From Saccharothrix luteola (GTDB lineage Bacteria; Actinomycetota; Actinomycetes; Mycobacteriales; Pseudonocardiaceae): a stretch of DNA of 64,000 nt. The position numbers and the translations under genes were made by a program. Location: contig NZ_JAJHUO010000008.1 of assembly GCF_020859565.1 (NCBI RefSeq), positions 179,409 through 243,408 on the forward strand. The letters are read 5' to 3'. Shown piece by piece: positions 7,601-16,632 of this stretch. The number at the start of each line of letters is the position of its first letter. Positions within the stretch are counted from its first letter, which is position 1. The notes beneath the pieces are model-generated. The model did no database searches. It was given only the letters and a program-made list of their open reading frames with translations, and was not told the origin of the DNA.

Positions 7601-9189
7601 CAGAACTCCCCGCCGCTCGGCACGCGCAGCCGCTCGATCACCAGCACGGCCACCGTGGTCACCACCATCAGCAACGCGCACGCCGCGTAAGCCATCTGGC
7701 TGTTCAGCTCACCCGGCCGGGACATCAGCCGCGCGATCACCACCGGCAACGTCGGCGCGTCCGGCCGGGCCAGGAAGCTCGTCGCGCCGAACTCGCCCAA
7801 CGCCACCACGAACCCGAACCCGGCCGCCGCCAGCAGCGACCGCGACGCCAGCGGGAGGTCCACCTCGCGCCACACCCGCCACGGGCTCGCGCCCAACGTC
7901 GCCGCCGCCTGCCGCAGCCGCTCGTCCACCGCGCGCAGCACCGGCAGCACGATCCGCACGATCAACGGCGTCACCACCAACGCCTGCGCCAACGGCACCA
8001 GCAGCGGTGACGTGCGGAAATCGCCGGGCAGCGCGTCCATGGTGATCAGGTAGCCGAAGCCGAGGGTCACGGCGGACACTCCCAGCGGCAGCATCAGCGC
8101 GGTGTCCAGGGTCTCCGCGAACCAGGACCCGTGCCGCCGCAGCCCGACCAGGACGATCGCGGACGTCACGCCGACCAGCAGCGCGAGGAGGGTGGCGTCG
8201 GTGGCCGTGCGCACCGAGTTCAGCGCCGCGTCCAGGCCGGAGACCGCCAGCGTGCCGCGCTCGCCCGTGCCCGCCAGGGCCGCGTACCCGGCGAAGCTCC
8301 AGCCGTCGTCGGTGGCCAGGGACCTGGCGACCAGGCCCACGACGGGCACGAGGAGTGCGGCCACGACCAGCCACGCCGCGACGACCACGCCCCACTCGCC
8401 GCCGGTGGGCCGGCGGGGTGGCTCGATCCGGAGCGACAGGGACTTCTCGCGCTTGCGGCGGGCAAGGCCGCCGATCACGAGCACCGCGATCACGGCGGCG
8501 AACTGGATCAACGACAGCGCGGCGGCGCCCGACAGGTCGAACAGCTCCACCGTGCGCAAGTAGATCTCGGTCTCCAAGGTGCGGTGACGCGCGCCGCCGA
8601 GCACCAGCACCACGCCGAAGCTGGTGGCGCAGAACAGGAACACCACCGACGCCGCCGACCCGATCGCCGGCGCCAACGACGGCAGCACGACGGAGGTGAA
8701 CGCGCGGACGCGGGACGCGCCCAGGGCCCGTGCCGCGTCCTCCGCCCGCCGGTCGACCCGCGCCCACAAGCCGCCGACCGTGCGGGCGACCACGGCGACG
8801 TTGAAGAACGCGTTGGCCAGCACGATCGGCAGCACGCCGCCGTCGGGCCACAACGCCCGGAACGCCAGCCCCACCACCACGGTCGGCAGCACGAACGGCA
8901 CCATCACCGCCGCGCGCGCCAACCCCGTGCCCCGCACCCGGCACCGGGCCAGCAAGAACGCCACCGGCAGGCCCGTGACCAGCGCCAACGCCGTCGCCGC
9001 GGCGGCCTGGCCGAGGGTGAACCCGACCAGGTCCCACGTGTCGGCCCGGGCCAGGACCGGCAGCACGCCGCCCTCGTCCAGGCCGAGCGCGACGATCGCC
9101 AGCACCGGCCAGGCGAAGAACACGCCCAGGAACGCCAGCGGCAGGAGCGCGGCGAGCGTCCAGGTCAGCCTTGGACCAACGTGCGCCAC
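7600..9189 (-). CDS. thiP: Thiamine ABC importer, fused permease
   Basis: 529 residues with about twelve TM segments and two copies of the binding-protein-dependent permease domain. EAA-like loops occur near AEDAARALGASRVRAF and RQAAATLGASPWRVW. This duplicated architecture and length are typical of ThiP/FbpB. The likely start is GTG 9189, 25 bp inside the end of the binding-protein gene. An in-frame extension further upstream is antisense-type composition and is rejected. It forms the membrane channel for the lipoprotein receptor and the ATPase. Confidence 0.9.
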   Translation of the reverse strand: MAHVGPRLTWTLAALLPLAFLGVFFAWPVLAIVALGLDEGGVLPVLARADTWDLVGFTLGQAAAATALALVTGLPVAFLLARCRVRGTGLARAAVMVPFVLPTVVVGLAFRALWPDGGVLPIVLANAFFNVAVVARTVGGLWARVDRRAEDAARALGASRVRAFTSVVLPSLAPAIGSAASVVFLFCATSFGVVLVLGGARHRTLETEIYLRTVELFDLSGAAALSLIQFAAVIAVLVIGGLARRKREKSLSLRIEPPRRPTGGEWGVVVAAWLVVAALLVPVVGLVARSLATDDGWSFAGYAALAGTGERGTLAVSGLDAALNSVRTATDATLLALLVGVTSAIVLVGLRRHGSWFAETLDTALMLPLGVSAVTLGFGYLITMDALPGDFRTSPLLVPLAQALVVTPLIVRIVLPVLRAVDERLRQAAATLGASPWRVWREVDLPLASRSLLAAAGFGFVVALGEFGATSFLARPDAPTLPVVIARLMSRPGELNSQMAYAACALLMVVTTVAVLVIERLRVPSGGEF

Positions 9190-10202
9190 TGCTGCACCCA
9201 CCGCTCGCGGTTCGCGTCGACCTCGGCGGCGGGCAGCGACCGCGCGGAGGCGGGCAGCGGCGCGGCCTTCGTCCACGCCTCCGGCAGCGCGACGCCCTCC
9301 CGTGACGGGTAGACGTACATCTGGCCCGGCACGTCGGCCTGCACCTGCTCGCCGAGCAGGAAGTCCAGGACCTTCTTGGCGTCCTCGGCGTTCTTCGCGC
9401 CGTTCAGCACGCCCGCGTACTCGACCTGGCGGTAGCACGTGTCCAGCAGCGCCTTGGTGCGCGGCGCGCCGTCGTCACCGATCTCCGCCGACGGGGACGA
9501 CGCGTAGGACACCACGATCGGCCGCGGCCCCTTGCCGCTGGAGCCGGAGAAGTCCTGCGTGTAGGCCTCCTCCCAGCCGCTGACGACCTTCACGCCGTTG
9601 GCCTTCAGCTGACCCCAGTAGTTCTGCCAGTTCTGCTCGCCGAACGTGGCGATCGTGCCGAGCAGGAACGCCAGGCCCGGCGAGGACGTCGCCGGGTCCT
9701 CGACCACCAGCATGTCCTTGTACTTCGGGTCGGCCAGGTCGGCGTACTGCTTGGGTTCGCCGACGTCCTTGAACGCGGCGACGTCGATGTTCAGGCACAC
9801 GTCGCCGACGTCGACGGCGTGCAGCCGGTTCGGCGGGTCGAGCTGGTAGCGCTGCGCGCCGTGCTGCGCCTCGGAGCTCGCGTACTCGGCGAACACCCCC
9901 TCCTTCAGGGCGCGGGAGGCGAACGTGGAGTCCACGCCGAAGGCGACGTCACCGATCGGGGCGTCCTTGGTCAGGACCAGCTTGTTCGTCACCTCACCGG
10001 CGTCACCACTGGCCAGCGGCTTGATCGTGATGCCGGTGTCGGTCTTGAACTGCTCCAGCAGCCCGGGGCTCAGCGCGAACGAGTCGTGCGTCACCAGCGT
10101 GACGACCCGCTCCCCCGGCGGAGGTGTGCTGGACGTGGTCACCGAGCAGGCCGTGAGCAGCGCGAACGCGCTCACGATGGGCAGCACTCGTCGGAACATC
10201 AT
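9165..10202 (-). CDS. thiB: Thiamine ABC importer, substrate-binding lipoprotein
   Basis: 345 residues. A signal peptide ends at the lipobox LLTAC, so it is predicted to be a lipoprotein. A family-1 periplasmic-binding fold follows, with ThiB-like stretches (VTHDSFALSPGLLEQF, DAPIGDVAFGVD). Two consecutive ATGs (10202, 10199) follow the GGGAGAG that ends the TPP riboswitch. As first gene of the operon it captures thiamine outside the membrane. Confidence 0.93.
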   Translation of the reverse strand: MMFRRVLPIVSAFALLTACSVTTSSTPPPGERVVTLVTHDSFALSPGLLEQFKTDTGITIKPLASGDAGEVTNKLVLTKDAPIGDVAFGVDSTFASRALKEGVFAEYASSEAQHGAQRYQLDPPNRLHAVDVGDVCLNIDVAAFKDVGEPKQYADLADPKYKDMLVVEDPATSSPGLAFLLGTIATFGEQNWQNYWGQLKANGVKVVSGWEEAYTQDFSGSSGKGPRPIVVSYASSPSAEIGDDGAPRTKALLDTCYRQVEYAGVLNGAKNAEDAKKVLDFLLGEQVQADVPGQMYVYPSREGVALPEAWTKAAPLPASARSLPAAEVDANRERWVQQWRTLVQG

Positions 10203-10203
10203 C

Positions 10204-10300
10204 TCTCCCTACACCGGCATGACCCGGATCAGGTGTGGACGGTCGAAGGCTCGCGCGCCTTCCTCTCAGCCCGGCGCAGCACCGGACTCCCGTGGCGAAC
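10204..10300 (-). promoter_or_regulatory. TPP (THI-box) riboswitch
   Basis: Read on the minus strand, the leader contains the conserved THI elements: GGGAGTCCGGTGC, CTGAGAGGAAGG, ACCTGATCCGGGTC and TGCCGGTGTAGGGAGAG. They appear in the canonical order just before the thiB ATG. Its last segment contains the Shine-Dalgarno sequence, so TPP binding most likely blocks translation initiation, as usual in actinobacteria (known for the class). It explains the assignment of all three downstream genes to thiamine uptake. Confidence 0.94.
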
Positions 10301-10336
10301 GCGCAGCTTACCCCGCTCGGTGGGACGATCAGGGCC

Positions 10337-10630
10337 ATGGCCGAGCTGCTGACCGACGACCAGGTGACCGCCGCGCTGACCTCGCTGCCCTCGTGGCAGG
10401 CGAAGGACGCCTCGCTGGTGCGCACGGTGGAGCTGGAGAGCTTCGCCCAGGCGCTGCAGGTGGTGAACCGGGTGGCGGAGATCGCGGAGAACGACAACCA
10501 CCACCCCGACATCGACATCCGCTGGCGCACGCTCACGTTCCGCTGCGGCACGCACTCCAGCGGCGGGATCACGGCGCTGGACGTGTCACTCGCGGAGGAG
10601 ATCGACGGGGTGCTCGACGTCTTCCTGTGA
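10337..10630 (+). CDS. phhB: Pterin-4a-carbinolamine dehydratase
   Basis: 97 residues, normal length for the family. It shows the signature NDNHHPDIDIRWRTLTFRCGTHSSGGIT with the active-site His-His. PCD enzymes dehydrate 4a-hydroxytetrahydrobiopterin to regenerate the quinonoid cofactor after aromatic amino-acid hydroxylation, or act as cofactor-independent pterin-binding proteins. The start is ATG 10337; the upstream in-frame codons fall in the opposite-strand riboswitch. Its 3' end overlaps the convergent mannosyltransferase by 45 bp. Confidence 0.93.
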   Translation: MAELLTDDQVTAALTSLPSWQAKDASLVRTVELESFAQALQVVNRVAEIAENDNHHPDIDIRWRTLTFRCGTHSSGGITALDVSLAEEIDGVLDVFL

Positions 10631-11800
10631 CGTCGACGACGTCCGCTGCCGGAGCACCACGGCGACCGTGACGAGCGTGAGCACGCCCACGGCCGGGTAC
10701 ACCCAGCCCAGCGCCGAGTAGTACCAGGGGCGCGAGACGATCCAGATCGACGGCTGCGTCTTGAGCAGGAACGAGATCAGGTAGCTGCCGATCGCCAGGA
10801 CCCACGCGACGGCCGTGACCGTGGCGAGCCGGTGCTTGGCCGCGTAGACCAGCCACATCAGCGCGGGCACCGCCCACACCCAGTGGTGGCTCCACGAGAT
10901 CGGCGACACGAGCAGGCCGAGGAACTGGACCGACACGATCATCGCCAACGTGTCCTTGGCCTTCAGCGACGCGTGCAGCGCGAACCCCGTGAGCACGGCC
11001 GCGACCACGACGGCGCCGAGGAAGATCGGTCCCGTGCCGATGTCGTACCCGACCGTGCGGGACAGCGCGCCGCGCAGCGACTGGTTGATCGCCGAGCCGA
11101 CCGGGCCGACGCGGGAGGCGTCGCCGAGCAGGTGGAACCAGTACTCGGTCGACAGGCGCGGCGAGATCAGGTAGCCGAGCCCGACCGTGCCGAAGAACGC
11201 GACGATCGACCAGACGGCGGCCTGGTAGCGGCGGTTGAGCAGGAAGTACAGGCCGGAGATGGCGGGCGTGAGCTTCAACCCGGCCGCGATGCCGACGCCC
11301 GCGCCCTGCTTCCAGCTCTGGGCGCTGACCATCGTGCCGAGCAGGAGGGCCGCCAGGACCAGGTTGATCTGGCCGTAGTTCAGGGTCGTGCGGACCGGCT
11401 CGACCCAGACGAACAGGCCGGTCCACAGCATCGCGCGGCGCGGGTCGTTGCTGCCGACGAGCTGGAGGGACTTGCGGGTGACGAACCACAGGCAGGCGAG
11501 GCAGGCGAGCTGCCAGAACCAGCGGGCCAGGCCCCACGGCACCCACGACAGCGGCACGAAGACGAGCGCGGAGAACGGCGGGTAGGTGAACGGCAGGGCG
11601 AACTGGTCGGAGAACTCCTTGAGCCGCCAGTCGTAGAGGAAACCGGTGAACAGCTCGGGTGAGGCGTTCCGGTAGACCATCAGGTCCACCATGGTCATCT
11701 TCGCCTGGAACGCGACCATCGCCAGGTGCCCGAGCAGGGACACGGCCAGGATCCACGGCGCGAGGGCGAGGACCCGCCCCTCAAGTGCACGCAGTCCCAC
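10586..11800 (-). CDS. GT87-family membrane mannosyltransferase
   Basis: 404 residues, polytopic with about ten TM segments. Early in the protein, MVDLMVYRNAS and TYPPFSALVF match the DUF2029/GT87 loop with its acidic residue. The family uses polyprenyl-phosphate-mannose to add alpha-1,2-mannose to PIM, lipomannan or lipoglycan on the outer face (PimE type). The start is GTG 11800, with GGAGGT 7 nt upstream; a longer frame lacks an RBS. It overlaps the end of phhB by 45 bp, tail to tail. The acceptor is unproved. Confidence 0.86.
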   Translation of the reverse strand: MGLRALEGRVLALAPWILAVSLLGHLAMVAFQAKMTMVDLMVYRNASPELFTGFLYDWRLKEFSDQFALPFTYPPFSALVFVPLSWVPWGLARWFWQLACLACLWFVTRKSLQLVGSNDPRRAMLWTGLFVWVEPVRTTLNYGQINLVLAALLLGTMVSAQSWKQGAGVGIAAGLKLTPAISGLYFLLNRRYQAAVWSIVAFFGTVGLGYLISPRLSTEYWFHLLGDASRVGPVGSAINQSLRGALSRTVGYDIGTGPIFLGAVVVAAVLTGFALHASLKAKDTLAMIVSVQFLGLLVSPISWSHHWVWAVPALMWLVYAAKHRLATVTAVAWVLAIGSYLISFLLKTQPSIWIVSRPWYYSALGWVYPAVGVLTLVTVAVVLRQRTSSTSQEDVEHPVDLLRE

Positions 11801-11904
11801 TGCATCTACCTCCACGATCGTGTGAATTACACGACTGTCGGGCCACGAAACCGGGTACCCGGACGTCAAGACGAGTGGGAGATCAACGCAAGGGGAAAAA
11901 TCGC

Positions 11905-12009
11905 ATGACCACCGACATCGTCGTGTTCACCGTCTCTGCCCTGGCCATGCTCGCCACCGCGGGGGGCGTCTTCGCCCTGGCCCGCCACAGCCGCAACCAG
12001 GTGCGCTGA
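11905..12009 (+). CDS. Small single-pass membrane protein (34 aa)
   Basis: ATG 11905 is preceded by AAGGGGA. It encodes MTTDIVVFTVSALAMLATAGG... with one TM helix and the basic tail ARHSRNQVR. It is divergent from the mannosyltransferase by ~100 bp. No family recognised. The RBS and TM composition support translation, but such a short frame is uncertain. Its stop is 19 bp before the G/C homopolymer block. Confidence 0.5.
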   Translation: MTTDIVVFTVSALAMLATAGGVFALARHSRNQVR

Positions 12010-12028
12010 CGCCTTCAGCACAGTACCT

Positions 12029-12182
12029 CGGGGCGGGGGGGGGCCCCGGGGGCCCCCCCCCCCCCGGGGGGGGGGGGGCGGGGGGGGGGGCCCCCCCCGG
12101 CCCCCCCGGGCCCACACCCGGGGGCCGCTCGCAGCCCTCCACACCCCGGGGGGGGGGGCGCCCCCCCCCCCCCCCCCGCCCC
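12029..12182. other. G/C homopolymer block, probable sequencing/assembly artefact
   Basis: About 150 bp made almost only of alternating runs of G and C (runs up to ~18), broken by a short normal segment near 12111-12146. Composition and structure are unlike anything else in the window except 57787-57937. It begins just after the small membrane ORF and ends inside the 3' fragment of a broken gene. Real sequence has probably been replaced or lost here. If real, it would be a very strong G-quadruplex/hairpin region. Confidence 0.7.
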
Positions 12183-12342
12183 GAGGTCTGTTCAGGGGCC
12201 TGTGCTCCGGTACCGACGGTCCCCCGCGTGGCCGCGCCACGCCAAGTCCTACGCGCCGACGGGCATCTTCAGCGACTCGCTGCACGTCACCGTGCCATTC
12301 GAGATCGACGTCGACCTGACCAAGCTGTTGCCGGGCCGGTGA
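12183..12342 (+). pseudogene. 3' fragment, probable Uma2-type (DUF820) nuclease-fold protein
   Basis: The frame ending with TGA at 12340-12342 reads AKSYAPTGIFSDSLHVTVPF, then EIDVDLTKLLPGR at the C-terminus. This resembles the last strands of Uma2-family (DUF820, PD-(D/E)XK fold) proteins, which end in a PF-x-x-x-D-L-x-x-L tail. There is no start codon or N-terminus. The frame runs back into the G/C block, so the gene may be broken only because the sequence is corrupted. Family assignment is from memory of the C-terminal pattern and is tentative. Confidence 0.42.
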
Positions 12343-12759
12343 TCACCCGTCGAGCCGGAACTCCGGCGCGTCACGCGGGGGCGTGGTGTCGGGTTTGGTC
12401 CAGCCGGCCAGGCGCGCGGCGGCCTCCGGGTGGCGGATCTCACTGGTCGCCAGCGCGATGACGAGGTCGTAGGCGTCGTCCTCCGGCGCGTCCAGGTCCA
12501 CGCCGTTGAGGCCGTAGAAGACGAACGTCGACATCCACCCCAGCCGCTTGTTCCCGTCGATCAACGGGTGGTTGCGCAGGACCGACTCCAGCAGCACGGC
12601 GGCCTTCTCGTGCACGCCCTCGTACGCGTCCTGCCCCATCAGCGACGACCGGGGCCGGTGGGCGGCGGAGTCCAGCAGGCCCACGTCGCGGACCTGGGGC
12701 ACGCCCAAGTCGTCCGCGAGCGCCAGCAGGTCCTCCAGGGTCAGGTACTCCACGGTCAC
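12343..12759 (-). CDS. doc: Doc-family (Fic fold) toxin
   Basis: 138 residues with the Doc/Fic motif HPLIDGNKRLGW (consensus HxFx(D/N)GNxR). The catalytic His and the Asp/Asn/Lys/Arg residues are all present, so it is predicted active. Doc phosphorylates EF-Tu and arrests translation (known for P1 Doc). The GTG start overlaps the antitoxin stop by 4 bp (GTGA). Its 3' end abuts the broken Uma2-like fragment on the other strand. Here the antitoxin is ribbon-helix-helix, not Phd. Confidence 0.92.
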   Translation of the reverse strand: MTVEYLTLEDLLALADDLGVPQVRDVGLLDSAAHRPRSSLMGQDAYEGVHEKAAVLLESVLRNHPLIDGNKRLGWMSTFVFYGLNGVDLDAPEDDAYDLVIALATSEIRHPEAAARLAGWTKPDTTPPRDAPEFRLDG

Positions 12760-12959
12760 TGCGCGAGCCGGTCGAGCAGCCCCGCGTACCGTGCTCGCCC
12801 CTCAGCGGAGAGGCCTCGGACGCGGTCCTGGCGGACGCGGCGTGCGGCGGCGTCCGCGATGGCACGCACCACGGCCTCGTGCTTGCTCACCCCGTCCGCC
12901 TCGGCGAGCAGTGCGAGCGCGCGTTCCTGCTCGTCGGACAGCCGCAACGTCATCGCCAT
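12756..12959 (-). CDS. Ribbon-helix-helix antitoxin for Doc
   Basis: 67 residues. N-terminal MTLRLSDEQERALALLAEADGVSKHEAVVRAI is a typical RHH strand plus two helices; the C-terminal half would wrap the toxin. It is first in the operon and coupled to doc by a 4-bp overlap. A perfect 8+8 palindrome sits just upstream of its ATG, as expected for an autorepressor. The second ATG (codon 3) is also possible. Confidence 0.88.
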   Translation of the reverse strand: MAMTLRLSDEQERALALLAEADGVSKHEAVVRAIADAAARRVRQDRVRGLSAEGRARYAGLLDRLAQ

Positions 12960-12966
12960 GCCGTGA

Positions 12967-12985
12967 TGCTACCAATGTGGTAGCA
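12967..12985. promoter_or_regulatory. Putative TA autoregulatory operator (RHH/Doc)
   Basis: TGCTACCA-ATG-TGGTAGCA, a perfect 8-bp inverted repeat with 3-bp spacer, 8 bp upstream of the antitoxin ATG. Position and symmetry fit binding of an RHH dimer over the promoter. Confidence 0.65.
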
Positions 12986-13037
12986 CGAGCCGGTCCGCAA
13001 TTCCCGAGTGCGCCGGCTCCGGGCGACTCCCCCTCGA

Positions 13038-13292
13038 TCAGTAGTGATAACGGGCCGCGAGGATGACGATCTCGTCGTTGACGACGAGGTAGACCAGCCG
13101 GTGCTCGTCATCGATCCGCCGCGACCAAGCACCCGGGAGGTGGTGCTTGAGGGGTTCGGGCTTGCCGATCCCGGTGAACGGGTCGCGGAGGACGTCCTCG
13201 ATGAGCTTGTTGATCCGGGCGAGCGTCTTGCGGTCGTTCTTGAGCCAGGACGTGTAGTCCTCCCAGCCGTGCTCTTCGAAGACGAGCCTCAC
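13038..13292 (-). CDS. yoeB: YoeB/Txe-family toxin
   Basis: 84 residues, the normal YoeB length. Diagnostic motifs are [43 protein letters not shown] and the C-terminal AARYHY, carrying the catalytic Glu/Arg/His/Tyr set of this ribosome-dependent mRNA interferase. The start overlaps the YefM stop by 4 bp. It is co-transcribed with its antitoxin. Confidence 0.95.
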   Translation of the reverse strand: MRLVFEEHGWEDYTSWLKNDRKTLARINKLIEDVLRDPFTGIGKPEPLKHHLPGAWSRRIDDEHRLVYLVVNDEIVILAARYHY

Positions 13293-13570
13293 TCGCCACC
13301 CTTGTCCGCGTCTGCCGCATCCGGGTCGATCAGCGCACGCTCGGAGAGGTTGATCCGGCTCAACGCGTTCTCGTAGGCCTTGAGCAGCCGACGAGCGTTC
13401 GCGGGCGAGCGCAGCAGGTAGGAGCCTTCGCGCAGGGCGGCGTAGTCCTCGGCGGAAACCAGCACGGCGTTTCCGTGCTTGGACACGATCTCGACGGCGT
13501 CGTGGTCCTCGTTGACCCTCTTGATCAGGGGAAACAGGTCTCTACGGGCCTCGCTCGCGGTGATGGACAC
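13289..13570 (-). CDS. yefM: YefM/Phd-family antitoxin
   Basis: 93 residues from GTG 13570, giving the family-typical N-terminus [20 protein letters not shown]. An AGAGGGG motif lies 9 nt upstream; an alternative GTG lies at 13579. The N-terminal half is the DNA-binding Phd/YefM fold ([19 protein letters not shown]); the C-terminal half neutralises YoeB. A TGGTAC/GTACCA palindrome lies ~20 bp upstream. It immediately follows the RHH/Doc pair, so two TA modules are stacked head to tail. Confidence 0.94.
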   Translation of the reverse strand: MSITASEARRDLFPLIKRVNEDHDAVEIVSKHGNAVLVSAEDYAALREGSYLLRSPANARRLLKAYENALSRINLSERALIDPDAADADKGGE

Positions 13571-13590
13571 GGCGGGCACCCCCTCTTCTC

Positions 13591-13610
13591 TGGTACCGGA
13601 TATCGTACCA
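13591..13610. promoter_or_regulatory. Putative YefM operator
   Basis: TGGTAC-N8-GTACCA inverted repeat directly before yefM. E. coli YefM-YoeB recognises TGTACA-centred palindromes (known), and the GTAC cores here are similar. It probably overlaps the -10 region. Confidence 0.55.
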
Positions 13611-13677
13611 CCCTGGAGGACGGTGGGGGCATGCCGAGGAGGCCGGATGAGCTGTCCGACCTCCTTCGATCAACCGG

Positions 13678-14757
<1,080 letters not shown>

Positions 14758-14837
14758 GGTGGGTGAGTCTACGCGCCCCGGATGCCGTGTCCGATTCCCG
14801 CGAGACCCCACGTCCCGCCGCTGGCAGAGTAGGTCGC

Positions 14838-16106
14838 ATGCTCCTCGACGACGAACGCGCCTACCGGGCCGTCGCCGCCCGCGACGCCCGCTTCGACGGG
14901 TGCTTCATCCTCGCGGTGCGCACGACCCGGATCTACTGCCGGCCGTCCTGCCCCGCGGTGACGCCGAAGCGCCGCAACGCCGAGTTCTACCCGACCGCGG
15001 CGGCGGCGCAGTCCGCCGGCTACCGGGCGTGCCGGCGGTGCCTGCCCGACGCCGTGCCCGGCTCGCCGGAGTGGAACCTGCGGGCCGACATGGCCGCCCG
15101 CGCGATGCGCCTGATCTCCGACGGCGTGGTGGAGCGGGAGGGCGTGCCGGGGCTCGCGGCGCGGCTGGGCTACTCGGAACGCCACCTGACCCGCGTGCTG
15201 ACCGCCGAACTGGGCGCCGGACCGCTGGCGCTGGCACGGGCGCACCGCGCGCACTCCGCGAGGTTGCTGATCGAGACGACGGACCTGTCGTTCGCGGACA
15301 TCGCGTTCGCGGCCGGTTTCGCCAGCGTGCGGCAGTTCAACGACACGATCCGGGCGGTGTTCGCGGCCACGCCGTCGGCGATGCGCTCGACCCGTGCCGC
15401 GTCGACCGCGGCGGGCCGCATCACGCTGCGCCTGCCGTACCGGCCGCCGTTCGACGCGGCGGGGCTGCTGGCGTACTTCCGGGCGCACGCGATCCCGGGC
15501 GTGGAGCACGTGACGGACCACAGCTACGCGCGGTCGTTGCGCCTGCCGCACGGCCAGGCGACCGTGCTGCTGGAGCCGGCGGCGGGGCACGTGTCGTGCA
15601 CGTTGCGGTTGACCGACCTGCGTGACCTGGGCAGCGCGGTGAGCCGGGTGCGGCGGCTGCTGGACCTGGACGCCGACCCGGTGGCCGTGGACGACTTCCT
15701 GTCCGCCGACCCGGCGTTGCGACCGTCGGTCGTCGCCCGGCCGGGCGTGCGGTTGCCGGGGAGCGTCGACGGCGCGGAAACCCTGCTCCGGGCGCTCGGC
15801 CACGACGCGCCGGGCGAGCGGTTGGAGCAGCCCGACGGCCCGGTGACGCACCTGTACCCGGCGCCGTCGGCGATCGACTCGCCGGTGGCGCGGGCGTTGG
15901 CCGACGGCACGTTGCGGGTCGACGTCGGCCGTGACGCGGACGAGCTGCACGCCGAGCTGTCGGCGTTCCCCGGCGTCGGCCCGCAGGTGGCCTCGTACGT
16001 CGTGATGCGCGTGCTCGGCGCCCCTGACATCCCTTTGACCAGCGACAACATCGCGTGGCGCCCCTGGCGCTCGTACGCCGCGATGCACTTGAGGAGGACC
16101 GCGTGA
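14838..16106 (+). CDS. Ada-type methyl-sensor/AraC activator fused to a reduced AlkA glycosylase domain
   Basis: 422 residues. Residues 1-75 are the Ada zinc domain, with Cys at YCRPSCP and ACRRC, which takes a methyl group from DNA phosphotriesters. Residues ~80-190 are an AraC double HTH. The rest resembles the AlkA N-terminal domain plus HhH glycosylase. Compared with usual actinobacterial homologues (~490 aa, from memory), the glycosylase part is short: the helix normally reading ALLGQQVSV is missing after DGAETLLRALG, and the segment between the LTSD motif and WRPWRSYAAMHL is nearly gone. It overlaps ogt by 4 bp. It likely acts as the methylation-induced regulator; base excision activity is doubtful. 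Confidence 0.85.
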   Translation: MLLDDERAYRAVAARDARFDGCFILAVRTTRIYCRPSCPAVTPKRRNAEFYPTAAAAQSAGYRACRRCLPDAVPGSPEWNLRADMAARAMRLISDGVVEREGVPGLAARLGYSERHLTRVLTAELGAGPLALARAHRAHSARLLIETTDLSFADIAFAAGFASVRQFNDTIRAVFAATPSAMRSTRAASTAAGRITLRLPYRPPFDAAGLLAYFRAHAIPGVEHVTDHSYARSLRLPHGQATVLLEPAAGHVSCTLRLTDLRDLGSAVSRVRRLLDLDADPVAVDDFLSADPALRPSVVARPGVRLPGSVDGAETLLRALGHDAPGERLEQPDGPVTHLYPAPSAIDSPVARALADGTLRVDVGRDADELHAELSAFPGVGPQVASYVVMRVLGAPDIPLTSDNIAWRPWRSYAAMHLRRTA

Positions 16107-16609
16107 GCACCGGCCACGTGTCGACCATCGACACGCCGATCAGCCCCTTCACCGCCGTCGTCGCCATGGACGGCGCCGTCCTGGCCAGCGGGTGGACCGC
16201 GGACGTGGACGAGCTGCTGCCGCAGGTCTCGCCGTCGCTGCGCCCGACGACGCTCGCGCACCGCCGTGACCTGGGCGCGGTGACCAGGGCGATCCGCGCC
16301 TACCACGCCGGTGACCTGGGCGCGATCGCCGACGTCCCGGTCCGGCAACGCGGGGGCGCGTTCATGCAGCAGGCGTGGGAGGCGCTCCGCACCGTCACGG
16401 CGGGCAAACCGGTCAGCTACGCGGACTACGCCCTGCTGGCCGGCCGTCCGGCCGCGGTCCGCGCCGCTGCCACCGCGTGCGCCCGCAACGCGGCCACCCT
16501 GTTCGTGCCGTGCCACCGGGTGATCCGCACGGGCGGCGCGATCGGCAACTTCAGGTGGGGCGCGGACGTGAAGCGGTGGCTGCTGGACCACGAGTCCCGG
16601 GTCGCGTGA
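16103..16609 (+). CDS. ogt: Methylated-DNA-protein-cysteine methyltransferase
   Basis: 168 residues with the suicide active site VPCHRVIR and the downstream G-x-G-N-F-R-WG DNA-binding segment. It repairs O6-alkylguanine by transferring the alkyl group to its own Cys. GTG 16103 overlaps the stop of the Ada-AlkA gene, with GGAGGA upstream, so the pair forms an alkylation-response operon. Confidence 0.95.
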   Translation: MSTGHVSTIDTPISPFTAVVAMDGAVLASGWTADVDELLPQVSPSLRPTTLAHRRDLGAVTRAIRAYHAGDLGAIADVPVRQRGGAFMQQAWEALRTVTAGKPVSYADYALLAGRPAAVRAAATACARNAATLFVPCHRVIRTGGAIGNFRWGADVKRWLLDHESRVA

Positions 16610-16632
16610 CCGTCGTCCACCGCACGGACGGA

